From NCBI RefSeq assembly GCF_013410455.1, contig NZ_JACCFW010000001.1, positions 1,938,929 to 2,002,928 of the forward strand: 64,000 nucleotides of DNA, written 5' to 3'. The stretch comes from Allobranchiibius huperziae. Lineage in GTDB: Bacteria > Actinomycetota > Actinomycetes > Actinomycetales > Dermatophilaceae. The translations under genes and the position numbers were made by a program. Below the pieces are notes generated by a model. The model searched no databases. It worked only from the letters and a program-made list of their open reading frames with translations, and was not told the DNA's origin. This document shows, one piece after another, positions 42,637-51,590 of the stretch (positions within the stretch are counted from its first letter, which is position 1; each line of letters begins with the position of its first letter).

Positions 42637-43743
42637 TCACAACGGGATCCATTGCGTCCATGTCGTCGTGGCGTCCAGCTCCTCGGCCAGGGGCTCGACC
42701 CCGATGCCCGCGCCGGCGGGCACGTCGAGGTAGCCGTCGTCCAGGACGAAGGGCGACGTGATGTCGGTGCGGTAGTACCGGTCGGATGCCGACGTGTCAC
42801 CGGGGAGCGTGAAGCCCGGCAGGGCTGCCAACGCGACGTTCGCCGCTCGCCCGATGCCGGTCTCCAACATGCCTCCGCACCAGACCGCGACGCCGTGCGC
42901 GACGCACAGGTCGTGGATTCGGCGGGCCTCGAGGTAACCGCCCACGCGACCGGGTTTGATGTTGATGACCGAGCATGCGCCGAGCGAGATGGCCGCGGCG
43001 GCCGTGCGAGCGGAGGTGATGGACTCGTCCAGACACACCGGTGTGCTCAACTGCCGAGCCAGCTGGGCGTGCCCGAGGATGTCGTCCTCCTCCAACGGCT
43101 GCTCGATGAGCAGCAGGTCGAACGCATCCAGCTGAGCGAGGTGCCGCGCGTCGGCGAGGGTGTAGGCGGTGTTGGCGTCCACCTGCAACAGCACCTCGCC
43201 GCCGAAGCGATTCCGGACCGCGCGGACCGGCGCGACGTCCCACCCCGGCTCGATCTTGAGCTTGACGCGCACATACCCCTGCTCGAGATACCCGCCGACC
43301 GCGTCCAGCAGCTGGGGCACCGAGTCCATGATCCCGACCGAGACCCCGCAGGGCACCCGCGGATGGACGGCTCCGAGCTCGCGCGCGAGCGGCCTTCCCA
43401 GCTCTTTCAGCTCCGCGTCGAGCACCGCCATCTCCAGGGCGGCCTTCGCCATCCGATGTCCTTTGAACGGGGCCAGCACCGTGGCGACCCGGGCGCCGTC
43501 CACGTCATCGGCCCCGGCCAGTGCTGGGATCAGGAAGCGGGTGAGCACGTCGACGGCGCCGTCGACGTACTCCTCGGAGTACAACGGGTCGGGAAGTGTC
43601 ACACACTCGCCCCAGCCCTCCGCGTCCCCGGTGACCGCTCGTACCAGCAGGATGTCGCGGTGGGTCTGGGTGCCGAACGACGTCCGGAACGGCGCCGCGA
43701 GCGGCAGCCCGATCCTGCGCAGTTCGAACCCGGTGAGCTTCAT
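42637..43743 (-). CDS. N-succinylamino acid racemase/o-succinylbenzoate synthase-like enolase-superfamily enzyme
   Basis: 368 aa. Residues fall exactly at the numbering of the Amycolatopsis enzyme: Lys161 and Lys163 (VKLK), Asp189 (VDAN), Glu214 (IEQP), Asp239 (LDES) and Lys263 (NIKPGR), with Arg266 next to it. The two lysines act as the acid/base pair for 1,1-proton transfer. The enzyme racemises N-acylamino acids and often also makes o-succinylbenzoate. No menaquinone genes are nearby, but a GNAT and an M20 hydrolase precede it. In Geobacillus, the same trio irreversibly converts D- to L-amino acids. The ATG overlaps the GNAT stop (ATGA). Confidence 0.9.
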   Translation of the reverse strand: MKLTGFELRRIGLPLAAPFRTSFGTQTHRDILLVRAVTGDAEGWGECVTLPDPLYSEEYVDGAVDVLTRFLIPALAGADDVDGARVATVLAPFKGHRMAKAALEMAVLDAELKELGRPLARELGAVHPRVPCGVSVGIMDSVPQLLDAVGGYLEQGYVRVKLKIEPGWDVAPVRAVRNRFGGEVLLQVDANTAYTLADARHLAQLDAFDLLLIEQPLEEDDILGHAQLARQLSTPVCLDESITSARTAAAAISLGACSVINIKPGRVGGYLEARRIHDLCVAHGVAVWCGGMLETGIGRAANVALAALPGFTLPGDTSASDRYYRTDITSPFVLDDGYLDVPAGAGIGVEPLAEELDATTTWTQWIPL

Positions 43744-44642
43744 CGGGCGCCTCCTGAGTGTCGGGCGGTGATCGGTGGTGCGGTGTCCTGACGCACGACG
43801 TACCAGCCGCTGCGATCGAATCCGTCGATCCACGCACCGGACGTCAGCAGCCCGCCGAGCGACTCCCGCAGGGCGATCCGCCAGTCGGTGGCCAGCCGGG
43901 GCCGCGTCGCGCGCAGACCCTCGATGTCCGGGGGTACGGCGACCAGGTGCGTGGACGCGTCGCCGGAGCCGGCGACCGGCGCCCCGGAGGCGGAGATCCC
44001 GAGGGCGACGCAGGCCCCCAGGGCGCGCTCGTGCGCGGCGTCCCCGGGCCGGATCTGCCCCAGGCACGCTCTCGCGACCGATCCGGCTCCCAACTCCCAG
44101 CTCACCAGCAGCCGGTCGCTCCCGTCGGGACCGTTGATGCCGTCGTGCATACCGCCGTAGAAGTCGGTCAGGTATTCCGACGGGTCGGCTGCGAGCTTGA
44201 CCACGTTGAACCACGCGTTGCGCGCCACCAGAGGGTCGAACGTCCAGGTGATCCGGGACGCTCCGCGTCGCATGGCCCACGCCCGTTGGTGCACCTTCAT
44301 CGCGAATCCGACGTTGCGTCGGCGCGCGGCGGTGGACACCCCGGAGATGTGACTGTGCAACGAACTGTCGGCGGGCGCGGAGAAGAATCCGACGCAGGCG
44401 CCCACCAGGGATCTGCCGTCGAACGCGCCCACCACGTAGTTGCCCGCCTTCGCGAACGCGCGCAGCAGCTCCGCTGTGAGCAACGGTCCCGATTCGCGCT
44501 GCCAGACACTGTCGTAGAGCGCCACGATGTCCTGCAGATCCGCGACCTCGCTCAATTCCCGGATGACCACACCGGCCCGTCGCGCCGCTTCGTCCGCGGC
44601 CCGCGTCGCAGCGCCCAGACCCACTTCGACGTGCACGCTCAT
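43740..44642 (-). CDS. GNAT N-acyltransferase, likely D-amino acid N-succinyltransferase
   Basis: 300 aa. A GNAT core is visible: FAKAGNYVVGAFDGRSLVG strand-turn and the acyl-CoA loop GVSTAARRRNVGFAMKVHQR, then TWTFDPLVARNAWFN. It overlaps both neighbours by 1-4 nt (M20 upstream, racemase downstream). In known D-amino acid salvage operons a GNAT enzyme succinylates D-amino acids before racemisation, which is the inferred role. The length is above a single GNAT domain, with a C-terminal extension. Confidence 0.78.
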   Translation of the reverse strand: MSVHVEVGLGAATRAADEAARRAGVVIRELSEVADLQDIVALYDSVWQRESGPLLTAELLRAFAKAGNYVVGAFDGRSLVGACVGFFSAPADSSLHSHISGVSTAARRRNVGFAMKVHQRAWAMRRGASRITWTFDPLVARNAWFNVVKLAADPSEYLTDFYGGMHDGINGPDGSDRLLVSWELGAGSVARACLGQIRPGDAAHERALGACVALGISASGAPVAGSGDASTHLVAVPPDIEGLRATRPRLATDWRIALRESLGGLLTSGAWIDGFDRSGWYVVRQDTAPPITARHSGGAR

Positions 44643-45802
44643 CAGCGCCCACCCGCCGAGGAGCGGGACGGTCCCGCGAAGACCGGCCGACGCAGGATGT
44701 CGGCGATCAACGCCCCCACCAGAGCGGTCCGTCCCACCAGGTCGGTGACGTCCACGTGCTCGTCGTCGGCGTGGGCTCCACCACCGGTGGCGCCCAGTCC
44801 GTCCAAGGTGGGAACGCCGATCCCGGCCGTGAGATTGCCGTCGGACGCACCTCCCACGCTGGCACGTGCGAGCCGCGGAAGTCCCAACTCGTCGGCCAGC
44901 GCGACCGCGCGGTCGTACAGAGCGCACGAGGCCACGGATTCCAGCGGTGCCCGGTTGGCTCCTCCGGTCACGTCGATCGCCGCTCCGGGCACCGCCGGGC
45001 GCAGCGCCCGGATGGCGTCGTCCACCCGGGTCTGCTCCGCACTCTCACGCACCCGCACATCGACCGCGAGCTCGGCCCGGGCGGGGACCGTATTGCGTGC
45101 GCTGCCGGCCGACAGCACCGTCGGGGTCACCGTCGTACCGCGAGCCGGATCCGCCAGTGCGGCCACGGCGAGCACCTGGTGGGCCAGCTCGATCGCGGCG
45201 TTGACCCCCGTTTCGGGTGCCAGTCCGGCGTGCGCGGCCCGCCCGGTGACGGCGACCTGGTAGATCGAGACACCCTTGCGTTCGGTCTTGAGCGCTCCGC
45301 CGTCCGCAGCCGACTCGAGCACCAGCACCGCGTCGCAGCCGGTGGCCTCGCGTTCGATGAGCGCGCGCGAGCTCGGCGAGCCCAGTTCCTCGTCGCCGGT
45401 GATCAGCAGACTGATCCCCGTCCTGTCGGGGAGGCCGGCGATGGCGTGGAACGCGATCACCAACCCGGCCTTCATGTCCACGCAGCCCGGTCCCCGTAGC
45501 ACGCCGTCCCGCACCCGACACGGGTGAGTCTCGAGGGTCCCGATCGGCCACACCGTGTCGTGGTGACCGAGGACCAGCACGCGGGGCAGGTCGTCTCCCC
45601 ACCGCCACCTCAGGTGGCTGCGCCCGTCGATCACGATGCGCTCGGGACGCACGGCCAGTCGCTGCATACCGACCTGGGCGACCACGTCGGCGCTGCGGGC
45701 GACCGCGTCGAGGTCGCTCGACGGTGATTCACACCCGACCAGCGCGGCGATGTCGCCCAGTATCGAGGCGAGGAGAGACGCGTCGGACGCGACGGCCGTC
45801 AT
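44642..45802 (-). CDS. M20 family metallopeptidase/N-acyl-amino acid amidohydrolase
   Basis: 386 aa from ATG 45802. Zinc and catalytic residues of M20 are in place: His80 and Asp82 (GHHDTVWP), Asp109 (CVDMKAG), Glu138-Glu139 (GDEELGS), Glu163 (LES) and a late His in GAHADDEH. A dimerisation domain lies between (GRAAHAGLAPETGVNAAIEL). It resembles carboxypeptidase G2/ArgE-type enzymes. With the GNAT and the racemase it would hydrolyse N-succinyl-L-amino acids. General aminoacylase or dipeptidase activity is an alternative. Confidence 0.85.
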   Translation of the reverse strand: MTAVASDASLLASILGDIAALVGCESPSSDLDAVARSADVVAQVGMQRLAVRPERIVIDGRSHLRWRWGDDLPRVLVLGHHDTVWPIGTLETHPCRVRDGVLRGPGCVDMKAGLVIAFHAIAGLPDRTGISLLITGDEELGSPSSRALIEREATGCDAVLVLESAADGGALKTERKGVSIYQVAVTGRAAHAGLAPETGVNAAIELAHQVLAVAALADPARGTTVTPTVLSAGSARNTVPARAELAVDVRVRESAEQTRVDDAIRALRPAVPGAAIDVTGGANRAPLESVASCALYDRAVALADELGLPRLARASVGGASDGNLTAGIGVPTLDGLGATGGGAHADDEHVDVTDLVGRTALVGALIADILRRPVFAGPSRSSAGGR

Positions 45803-46800
45803 CGGACTGCGTCCTTGGACGCCGGGTGCGCCTGGGGCCCCGATCCCGGCGGGAGACCCTCGGCGAAGTGGCACGCCGCCGCGTGACGATGCAGCGTGGT
45901 CGGCTCGGTGGCGGCGCAGACCTCACGAGTCGGATCGACCAGCGGACCCACCGGGCATCGCAGGTGATACCGGCAGCCCGGTGGCGGATCGTGCGGGTCG
46001 GCAGGCTCGAGCAGCGTCGCGTCCGCAGTCTCGCCCGTCGCGCCCTCACCCCACAGTCCGCCGTCCGTTCCGGGAACGGCCGACAGCAACTCCTTGGTGT
46101 ACGGGTGCTGCGGATCGGCGAGTACCTCTGCGGTCGGACCGTGTTCGACGATCTGCCCGAGGTACATCACGGCGATCTCGCTCGCGACGTATCGCACGAC
46201 CGCGAGATTGTGCGAGATGAACAGCATCGACATGTTGAGGTCGCGCTGCAGGGTGCGCACCAGATTCAGCACGGTCCCCTGGATGGACACGTCCAGGGCG
46301 GAGGTGATCTCGTCGGCGACCACCACCTCGGGGCGGGCCGCCAGTGCCCGGGCTATAGCGACCCGCTGGCGCTGGCCGCCCGAGAGCTGCGCGGGGTAGG
46401 CGTCGGAGCGCGCCGGGCCGATCTCGACCAGGTCCAGCAACCGCCCCACCTCCCGCCGACGGGCTGCGGCGTCCGTTCTGCGAGGGACGGCCTCGGCGAT
46501 GCTGTCGCCGACGGTCATCCGGGGGTCCAGCGAGGAGTAAGGATCCTGGAAGACCATCTGCACCGGCCGCCGTCCCGCGCGCCGTGTCAGCGGCTTGCCG
46601 TCCAACAGGATGCGGCCGCTGTGCACGGGGATCAGTCCGACCGCCGCACGCGCCAACGTCGACTTCCCCGAACCGGACTCCCCGACCAGTCCGACGATCG
46701 ACCCGTCGGGGACCACCAGGTCGACCCGGTCGACCGCCGTCATCGCGGTGCGGCCGCTGCCATACCGGATGCTGACGTCCTCGAAGTGCAAGGTGCTCAT
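45799..46800 (-). CDS. Oligo/dipeptide ABC transporter ATP-binding protein, DppF type
   Basis: 333 aa from ATG 46800. Walker A GESGSGKST, MVFQDPYSSLDP Q-loop, LSGGQRQRV signature and C-terminal extension (GCRYHLRCPVGP). Walker B is VVVADEITSALD, with Ile in place of the usual Pro after the catalytic Glu. Overlaps the fusion gene upstream and the M20 gene downstream by 4 nt each. Confidence 0.9.
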   Translation of the reverse strand: MSTLHFEDVSIRYGSGRTAMTAVDRVDLVVPDGSIVGLVGESGSGKSTLARAAVGLIPVHSGRILLDGKPLTRRAGRRPVQMVFQDPYSSLDPRMTVGDSIAEAVPRRTDAAARRREVGRLLDLVEIGPARSDAYPAQLSGGQRQRVAIARALAARPEVVVADEITSALDVSIQGTVLNLVRTLQRDLNMSMLFISHNLAVVRYVASEIAVMYLGQIVEHGPTAEVLADPQHPYTKELLSAVPGTDGGLWGEGATGETADATLLEPADPHDPPPGCRYHLRCPVGPLVDPTREVCAATEPTTLHRHAAACHFAEGLPPGSGPQAHPASKDAVR

Positions 46801-48794
46801 GACGCCTCCCTGCCCGCGAGAGCCTCCCGGCTCGTCACCAGCTCCTGCCACCGATCCGGCAGCGGCTCCCCCGCGTGCCAGCAGGCGACGCGGCGGCCGG
46901 CGGCGTCGGTGACCAACTCGGGATCCTCTGCGAGACAACGCTGGTCGGCCAGCGGACACCGCGCGGCGTACGCGCACCCGACCGGCTGGTGCCCGGGGTC
47001 GACGGGCCGGCCGGGGATGACCGGCAGTGGAAGGTCGACCGAGACGTTCATGTCGGGTACGGCGGTCACCAGTGCCCGGGTGTAGGGGTGCCGTGCGCCG
47101 GTGGTCAGTTCGTCGGCCGGCAGGTCCTCCACGATGCGTCCGGCGTACATCACCAGGACCCGGTCGCAGACCTGTCGGACCACGGCGACGTCGTGACTGA
47201 TCAGCACGAGCGCCACGCCGTTCTCGTCGCGGATCCGCGCGAGCAGCTGCAGCACCTGTCGTTGCACGGTCACGTCCAGCGCCGTCGTCGGCTCGTCGGC
47301 GATGATCAGGGCCGGGTCGTTCATCAGACCCATGCCGATCATCGCCCGCTGCCGCATGCCGCCGGAGAACTCGTGCGGGTACTGCCGTGCCCGACGGCCC
47401 GCAGCGGGCACCCGTACGGCGCTCAGCCGTTCCACGGCTCGGGCCGCGGCCTGGCCCCGGCTGATGTCCTGATGCTGCGCGGCGACCTCGGCCAACTGCC
47501 GTCCGACCCGCCGGGTGGGGTTGAAGGACGTCGTGGGGTCTTGGAAGACCATGGCGAACGAACGGCCCAGCAGGGTCCGATGATCACGCGCACTCCCCGC
47601 CAACAGGTCGGTGCCGAGAAGCCGCAGCCGCTGCGCCGCGACCTGACCGGGCTCCTCGATCAGGCGGGCGATCGCCATGGCTGTGACGGACTTGCCGGAT
47701 CCGGACTCGCCGACGATGCCGACGGTCTCGGCACGGCGTACCTCGAACGTCACCGACCGGACCGGGCACAACGGCCCGTTCGCGCCGGGCAGGGTCACGG
47801 TCAGGTCCTGCACCTGCAACACGACGTCGGTGTCTTCGGCGCTCGGCGCGGAAGGCGCCTGCGCGGGCGGGGACGCCGCCGGCCGCAGCGGGAGGTGGCC
47901 GATCGTCGCGGTCAGCCCGATGCCTTTGGCGACCGCTTCGCCGAACAGGTTGAACGCCAGGCCCGCGATGACGATCGCGACCCCGGGGGCCAGCGCGCCG
48001 GCGGGATGCACGTAGATCCCCGTCAGCCCGTCCTGCAGCAGGGCGCCCCAGTCGTAACTGGGCGCCTGCACCCCCAGCCCGAGGAAGGACAGCCCCGCAA
48101 AGGCCAGCAGCGCGCCGCCCGCGCCGATCGTCGCGTTGACGACCAGTGGCTCGGCGATGTTGGGCAGGATGTGCCGGATCAACAGCCGGATCCGGCCGGC
48201 CCCGGCGATCCGGGCCGCAGCGACGAAGTCGCGCTGGGCGACACCTGCCGCCAGGGTCTGGGTCAGCCGGGCGAAGGTCGGGGCGCCGGCGACTCCGATG
48301 GCCAGGACGGCGCCTTTGATGCCGATTCCGAAGATGACCGCGAAGAACAACGCGAGCAGCAAGCCGGGGAACGCCACGGCGATGTTGATGGCTGCGGTGA
48401 TCGCCCTGCCGGCGAGTCGACCGGTCAGGACCGGGAGGGCGCCGAGGACCAGCCCGAGCACGACCGCGATGAGCGTCGCGAGCAGCGCCAGTCCCACCGA
48501 GAGCCTGGTCGCGACAAGCACCCGGTAGAACAGGTCCCGCCCCAGGTTGTCGGTGCCGACCCAGTGACTGCCGGACGGACCGGCCAGGATGTTGTTGGTG
48601 TCGACCGCGTTCGCCTGGTGGGTCCAGATCACCGGGGCGAAGACCGCGAACAGCAGCACCAGGGCGAGCAGGAGTCCGGCGCTGGCGCCCACCGGCGTAC
48701 GCAGCACCGCCAGCCAGCGATCCAGGCTGCGGGGGCGACGGCGGGCGCGTTCGAGGGGCACATCGTCGCGGGTCGGGTCCAGGGTGGTAGCCAT
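46797..48794 (-). CDS. Fused peptide ABC permease (DppC) and ATP-binding protein (DppD)
   Basis: 665 aa. Residues 1-300 are a DppC-type permease with HWVGTDNLGRDLFYR and the EAA loop AARIAGAGRIRLLIRHILPN. A Pro/Ala-rich linker (PAASPPAQAPSAPSAE) joins it to an ATPase: Walker A GESGSGKSV, FQDPTTSFNP, FSGGMRQRA signature, LIIADEPTTALD and the C-terminal extension GCAYAARCPLADQRC. The fusion ties one permease to one motor subunit in fixed ratio. Such fusions occur in some actinobacterial nickel/peptide transporters. Confidence 0.9.
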   Translation of the reverse strand: MATTLDPTRDDVPLERARRRPRSLDRWLAVLRTPVGASAGLLLALVLLFAVFAPVIWTHQANAVDTNNILAGPSGSHWVGTDNLGRDLFYRVLVATRLSVGLALLATLIAVVLGLVLGALPVLTGRLAGRAITAAINIAVAFPGLLLALFFAVIFGIGIKGAVLAIGVAGAPTFARLTQTLAAGVAQRDFVAAARIAGAGRIRLLIRHILPNIAEPLVVNATIGAGGALLAFAGLSFLGLGVQAPSYDWGALLQDGLTGIYVHPAGALAPGVAIVIAGLAFNLFGEAVAKGIGLTATIGHLPLRPAASPPAQAPSAPSAEDTDVVLQVQDLTVTLPGANGPLCPVRSVTFEVRRAETVGIVGESGSGKSVTAMAIARLIEEPGQVAAQRLRLLGTDLLAGSARDHRTLLGRSFAMVFQDPTTSFNPTRRVGRQLAEVAAQHQDISRGQAAARAVERLSAVRVPAAGRRARQYPHEFSGGMRQRAMIGMGLMNDPALIIADEPTTALDVTVQRQVLQLLARIRDENGVALVLISHDVAVVRQVCDRVLVMYAGRIVEDLPADELTTGARHPYTRALVTAVPDMNVSVDLPLPVIPGRPVDPGHQPVGCAYAARCPLADQRCLAEDPELVTDAAGRRVACWHAGEPLPDRWQELVTSREALAGREAS

Positions 48795-48797
48795 CGC

Positions 48798-49802
48798 TCA
48801 GCTCTCCTTGATGACCGAGCGCGGGTCGAGCAGCGCCAGCGCGATGTCGACGATCAGGTTGATGAGCAGCACGCCGGCGCCGTAGACCAGCACGATGCCC
48901 TGCACGACGGGGTAGTCCTTGGCGAGGATCGACGCCACGATGGTCGAGCCGAGTCCCGGCCATGCGAAGACGGTCTCGACCAGCACGGTGCCGGCGATCA
49001 GGGCGCTGAGCAGCAATCCGCCCAGGGTGATGGTGGCCGTCAGCGCGTTCGGGAGCGCGTGACCGAGGTAGATCCGCAGTGCGGGCAATCGTTTGGCGCG
49101 CGCCGTCCGGACGTAGTCGGTGTCCAGGACCGAGATCATCTCCACCCGCATGATCCGGGCGAGCGCCGCCGCGGGACCGATCGAGAGCGACAGGACGGGC
49201 AGCACGTAGGAGCCCGGACCGGATCGTCCCGCGACCGGGAAGATGCCCGCGCTCACCGCGAAGATGTAGACCAGCCCGACTCCCAGGAGGAAGTCCGGCA
49301 TCGAATTGAACACGACGCTGGTGCTGGAGAAGACGAGCTCCGTACGACGGGCCCGCCCGCCGCGGGTGACCACCCCCATCAGCACCCCGAGGGGGATCGC
49401 GATGACGATGACAACCAGGAACGCCAGCATCGCGAGCAGCAGGGTGGGGGGAAGTCGCTGACCGATGATCTGGCGCACCGGCAGCTGCGAACTGATCGAG
49501 GTGCCCAGATCGCCGGTGAACACGCCCTTGAGGTACTGCCCGTACTGGGTCGGTAACGGCTTGTCCAGGCCCAGCGCGTGACGACGGGCGGCGATCAGCG
49601 ACTGTGATGCGGTCGGCCCGAGCGATGAGCGCACCGGGTCGCCGGGGATCAGGTGGATCATCAGGAACGACGCGGTGATCAGCACCCACACCGAGACGAC
49701 CAACTGCCCGAGGCGGCGCACGCCGAAACGGACCCACGCGTTGACGCGCGCACGGTCGAATGCGGAGACGCTCTTGTGCGACGTCGTGGTGAGGGTCGTC
49801 AT
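48798..49802 (-). CDS. Peptide ABC transporter permease, DppB type
   Basis: 334 aa from ATG 49802, with AAGGAGC upstream. HLIPGDPVRSSLG near the N terminus and VETVFAWPGLGSTI near residue 280 are DppB hallmarks. EAA loop: RTARAKRLPALRIYLGHALPN. Six helices. The fusion gene follows after 3 nt. Confidence 0.9.
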   Translation of the reverse strand: MTTLTTTSHKSVSAFDRARVNAWVRFGVRRLGQLVVSVWVLITASFLMIHLIPGDPVRSSLGPTASQSLIAARRHALGLDKPLPTQYGQYLKGVFTGDLGTSISSQLPVRQIIGQRLPPTLLLAMLAFLVVIVIAIPLGVLMGVVTRGGRARRTELVFSSTSVVFNSMPDFLLGVGLVYIFAVSAGIFPVAGRSGPGSYVLPVLSLSIGPAAALARIMRVEMISVLDTDYVRTARAKRLPALRIYLGHALPNALTATITLGGLLLSALIAGTVLVETVFAWPGLGSTIVASILAKDYPVVQGIVLVYGAGVLLINLIVDIALALLDPRSVIKES

Positions 49803-49868
49803 GCTGGGGCTCCTTGGCGCGGGCGGCAACTCATGCGCATGTCGAACGAGCGGGCATCCGGCGGTCGG

Positions 49869-51461
49869 TCAGCCGGTCGTCATCCGGATGGTGGTCGGGT
49901 CGATCGCGCTGAAACCTGCGGCGAACCGGGCGCCCTTGGCGAAGGTCCTCACCGACTGGTTGGCGAACGGGATGACGTCAGCGTTCTTGACGAGCTGCGA
50001 CTCCGCCGCCAACCAGTCCGCGCACCCCGCCTTGCCCTGCTTGGTGGTCGCTCGGGCCACTTCGGCGGCGTACGCCGGGTTGTCGATCTGGCCGAAGTTG
50101 TTGCCGGCGGTCGGTGACGGTCCGGACATGAAGGGGACGAGCTGGTCAGGGCTGCTGACGTTCAAGGGCAGCCATCCGACGTCCCAGTTGCCGCTCCCGC
50201 CCAGCACGGTCTGGGTGATCTCGGTGTCGCTCTGGGCCCGCATGGTGACGGCGGCCCCGAGCGTCTTCCAGACGGACGCGGCGAGTTCCGCAGCGGCGGA
50301 GGCGCTGCTCCCACCGGCGGTGTCGTAGATGAACGTCAGCGCGAGGCGCTGTCCGTTCTTGCTGCGGGTGCCGCCTGCTCCGACCTTCCACCCGGCGGCC
50401 TCCAGGGTTGCTTTCGCCTGGTCCACGCCGTGCGGGGGTAGGGCCGACTGGATCGAGTTGCCCGTGCACGCGACGGGGGGTGCCGTGGCGAACGTCGTGG
50501 CGGCCGTGCCTTCACCGGAACTCATGACCTTGGCCAGCTGCGTGAGGTCGACCGCCTGGGTCAGCGCCTTGCGCACGGCCAGGTCCGAGCCGGGGCGGGT
50601 CTTCGCGTGGTTGAACCACATCTCCCCGAGCAGGACCTGCACCGGTGCGGCGAACAGACCCGCGCCCTGCAGCCGCTTGGCATCCGGTCCGGTCACGGTC
50701 GCGGCGCTGAGCCCGCCGGACAGCAGCAGGTTCGCGGCGGTCGTGAGGCTGCTGACGAACTTGATGACCACCTTGTCGGGCAGGCCCGGTGTCGAACTGG
50801 TGACACCGAGGGGGCCCCAGGTGTACCCGGTGCGCTTCGTGAATGCGATGTGGTCGCTCGCGACGTCCTCGGTGAGTTTGAAGAGCCCGGTGCCGTCGGT
50901 CTTCGTCGCCAACGTGGAACGGTTGGCGAGTCCGGCCTTGCAGACCATCGGGATGTTGGCGAGGCCGTTCAGCACGAACGGCGACGGCGAGGCGAGCTTG
51001 AGCGTCACGGTCGAGCCCGACGCGGTCGCGGTGGCGCCGGGGGGCGCGAACGCGCCGGTCAGCGGGCTCTTGTTCTTGGGGTTGGTGACGTAGTTGAGAT
51101 TGCTGGCCGCGTCCCGCGCGGTGAACGTCGATCCGTCCGAGCAGGTCACCCCTGAACGCATCGTGAAGGTGACGGTCGAACCGGACACCTTCCACGCGGA
51201 CGCGAGTTGCGGGCTGAGCCGCCCGTCCAGATCGATGTGGATCAATGTGTCGTAGGCGAAGTTGACGACCTGCAGGGTGGCGCTGTTCGCCGTCATCTGC
51301 GGATCCAGGTTGCCCGGGTCGGTCGACAGCGCCGTGGTGAACGTGCCGCCGCTCACGACCTTGGCGTTCTTGGACGTGCCGGCGCCCCCTCCGCCTCCCC
51401 CACAGGCCCCGAGCGCGGTGGCGACGACGCAGACGCCGGCGACGGCCCCGATGATCTTCAT
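49869..51461 (-). CDS. Peptide-binding lipoprotein of ABC transporter (SBP family 5)
   Basis: 530 aa. Lipobox ALGAC with Cys20 followed by six Gly. The mature domain contains GGTFTTALSTDPGNLDPQM, the usual opening of family 5 binding proteins, and later GEMWFNHAKTRPGSDLAVRKAL. It delivers ligand to the DppB/DppC-D/DppF complex. It lies 129 nt downstream of the serine hydrolase gene. Confidence 0.9.
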   Translation of the reverse strand: MKIIGAVAGVCVVATALGACGGGGGGAGTSKNAKVVSGGTFTTALSTDPGNLDPQMTANSATLQVVNFAYDTLIHIDLDGRLSPQLASAWKVSGSTVTFTMRSGVTCSDGSTFTARDAASNLNYVTNPKNKSPLTGAFAPPGATATASGSTVTLKLASPSPFVLNGLANIPMVCKAGLANRSTLATKTDGTGLFKLTEDVASDHIAFTKRTGYTWGPLGVTSSTPGLPDKVVIKFVSSLTTAANLLLSGGLSAATVTGPDAKRLQGAGLFAAPVQVLLGEMWFNHAKTRPGSDLAVRKALTQAVDLTQLAKVMSSGEGTAATTFATAPPVACTGNSIQSALPPHGVDQAKATLEAAGWKVGAGGTRSKNGQRLALTFIYDTAGGSSASAAAELAASVWKTLGAAVTMRAQSDTEITQTVLGGSGNWDVGWLPLNVSSPDQLVPFMSGPSPTAGNNFGQIDNPAYAAEVARATTKQGKAGCADWLAAESQLVKNADVIPFANQSVRTFAKGARFAAGFSAIDPTTIRMTTG

Positions 51462-51590
51462 GGGATGTCCTCTCGGTGGGTTGAGCCTCGTGAAGAATGC
51501 TGCGCCGGAGCGGGCAGGTCATGTTGGTCCGATACGACGAGACAGCGGGTGTCTAACTGTGCAGTCACACAAACGACACGGAGAATTCCG

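Noticed and set aside
42637-43743. Menaquinone o-succinylbenzoate synthase (menC) as primary role
   Set aside because: No other menaquinone gene is nearby; the overlapping GNAT and M20 genes fit an N-succinylamino acid racemase better, although the active sites are shared.
46875-49556. 893-aa plus-strand open frame
   Set aside because: It lies antisense to the dpp fusion and permease genes, is composed of Arg/Gly/Asp/Gln-rich low-complexity sequence and mirrors their high-GC codons.
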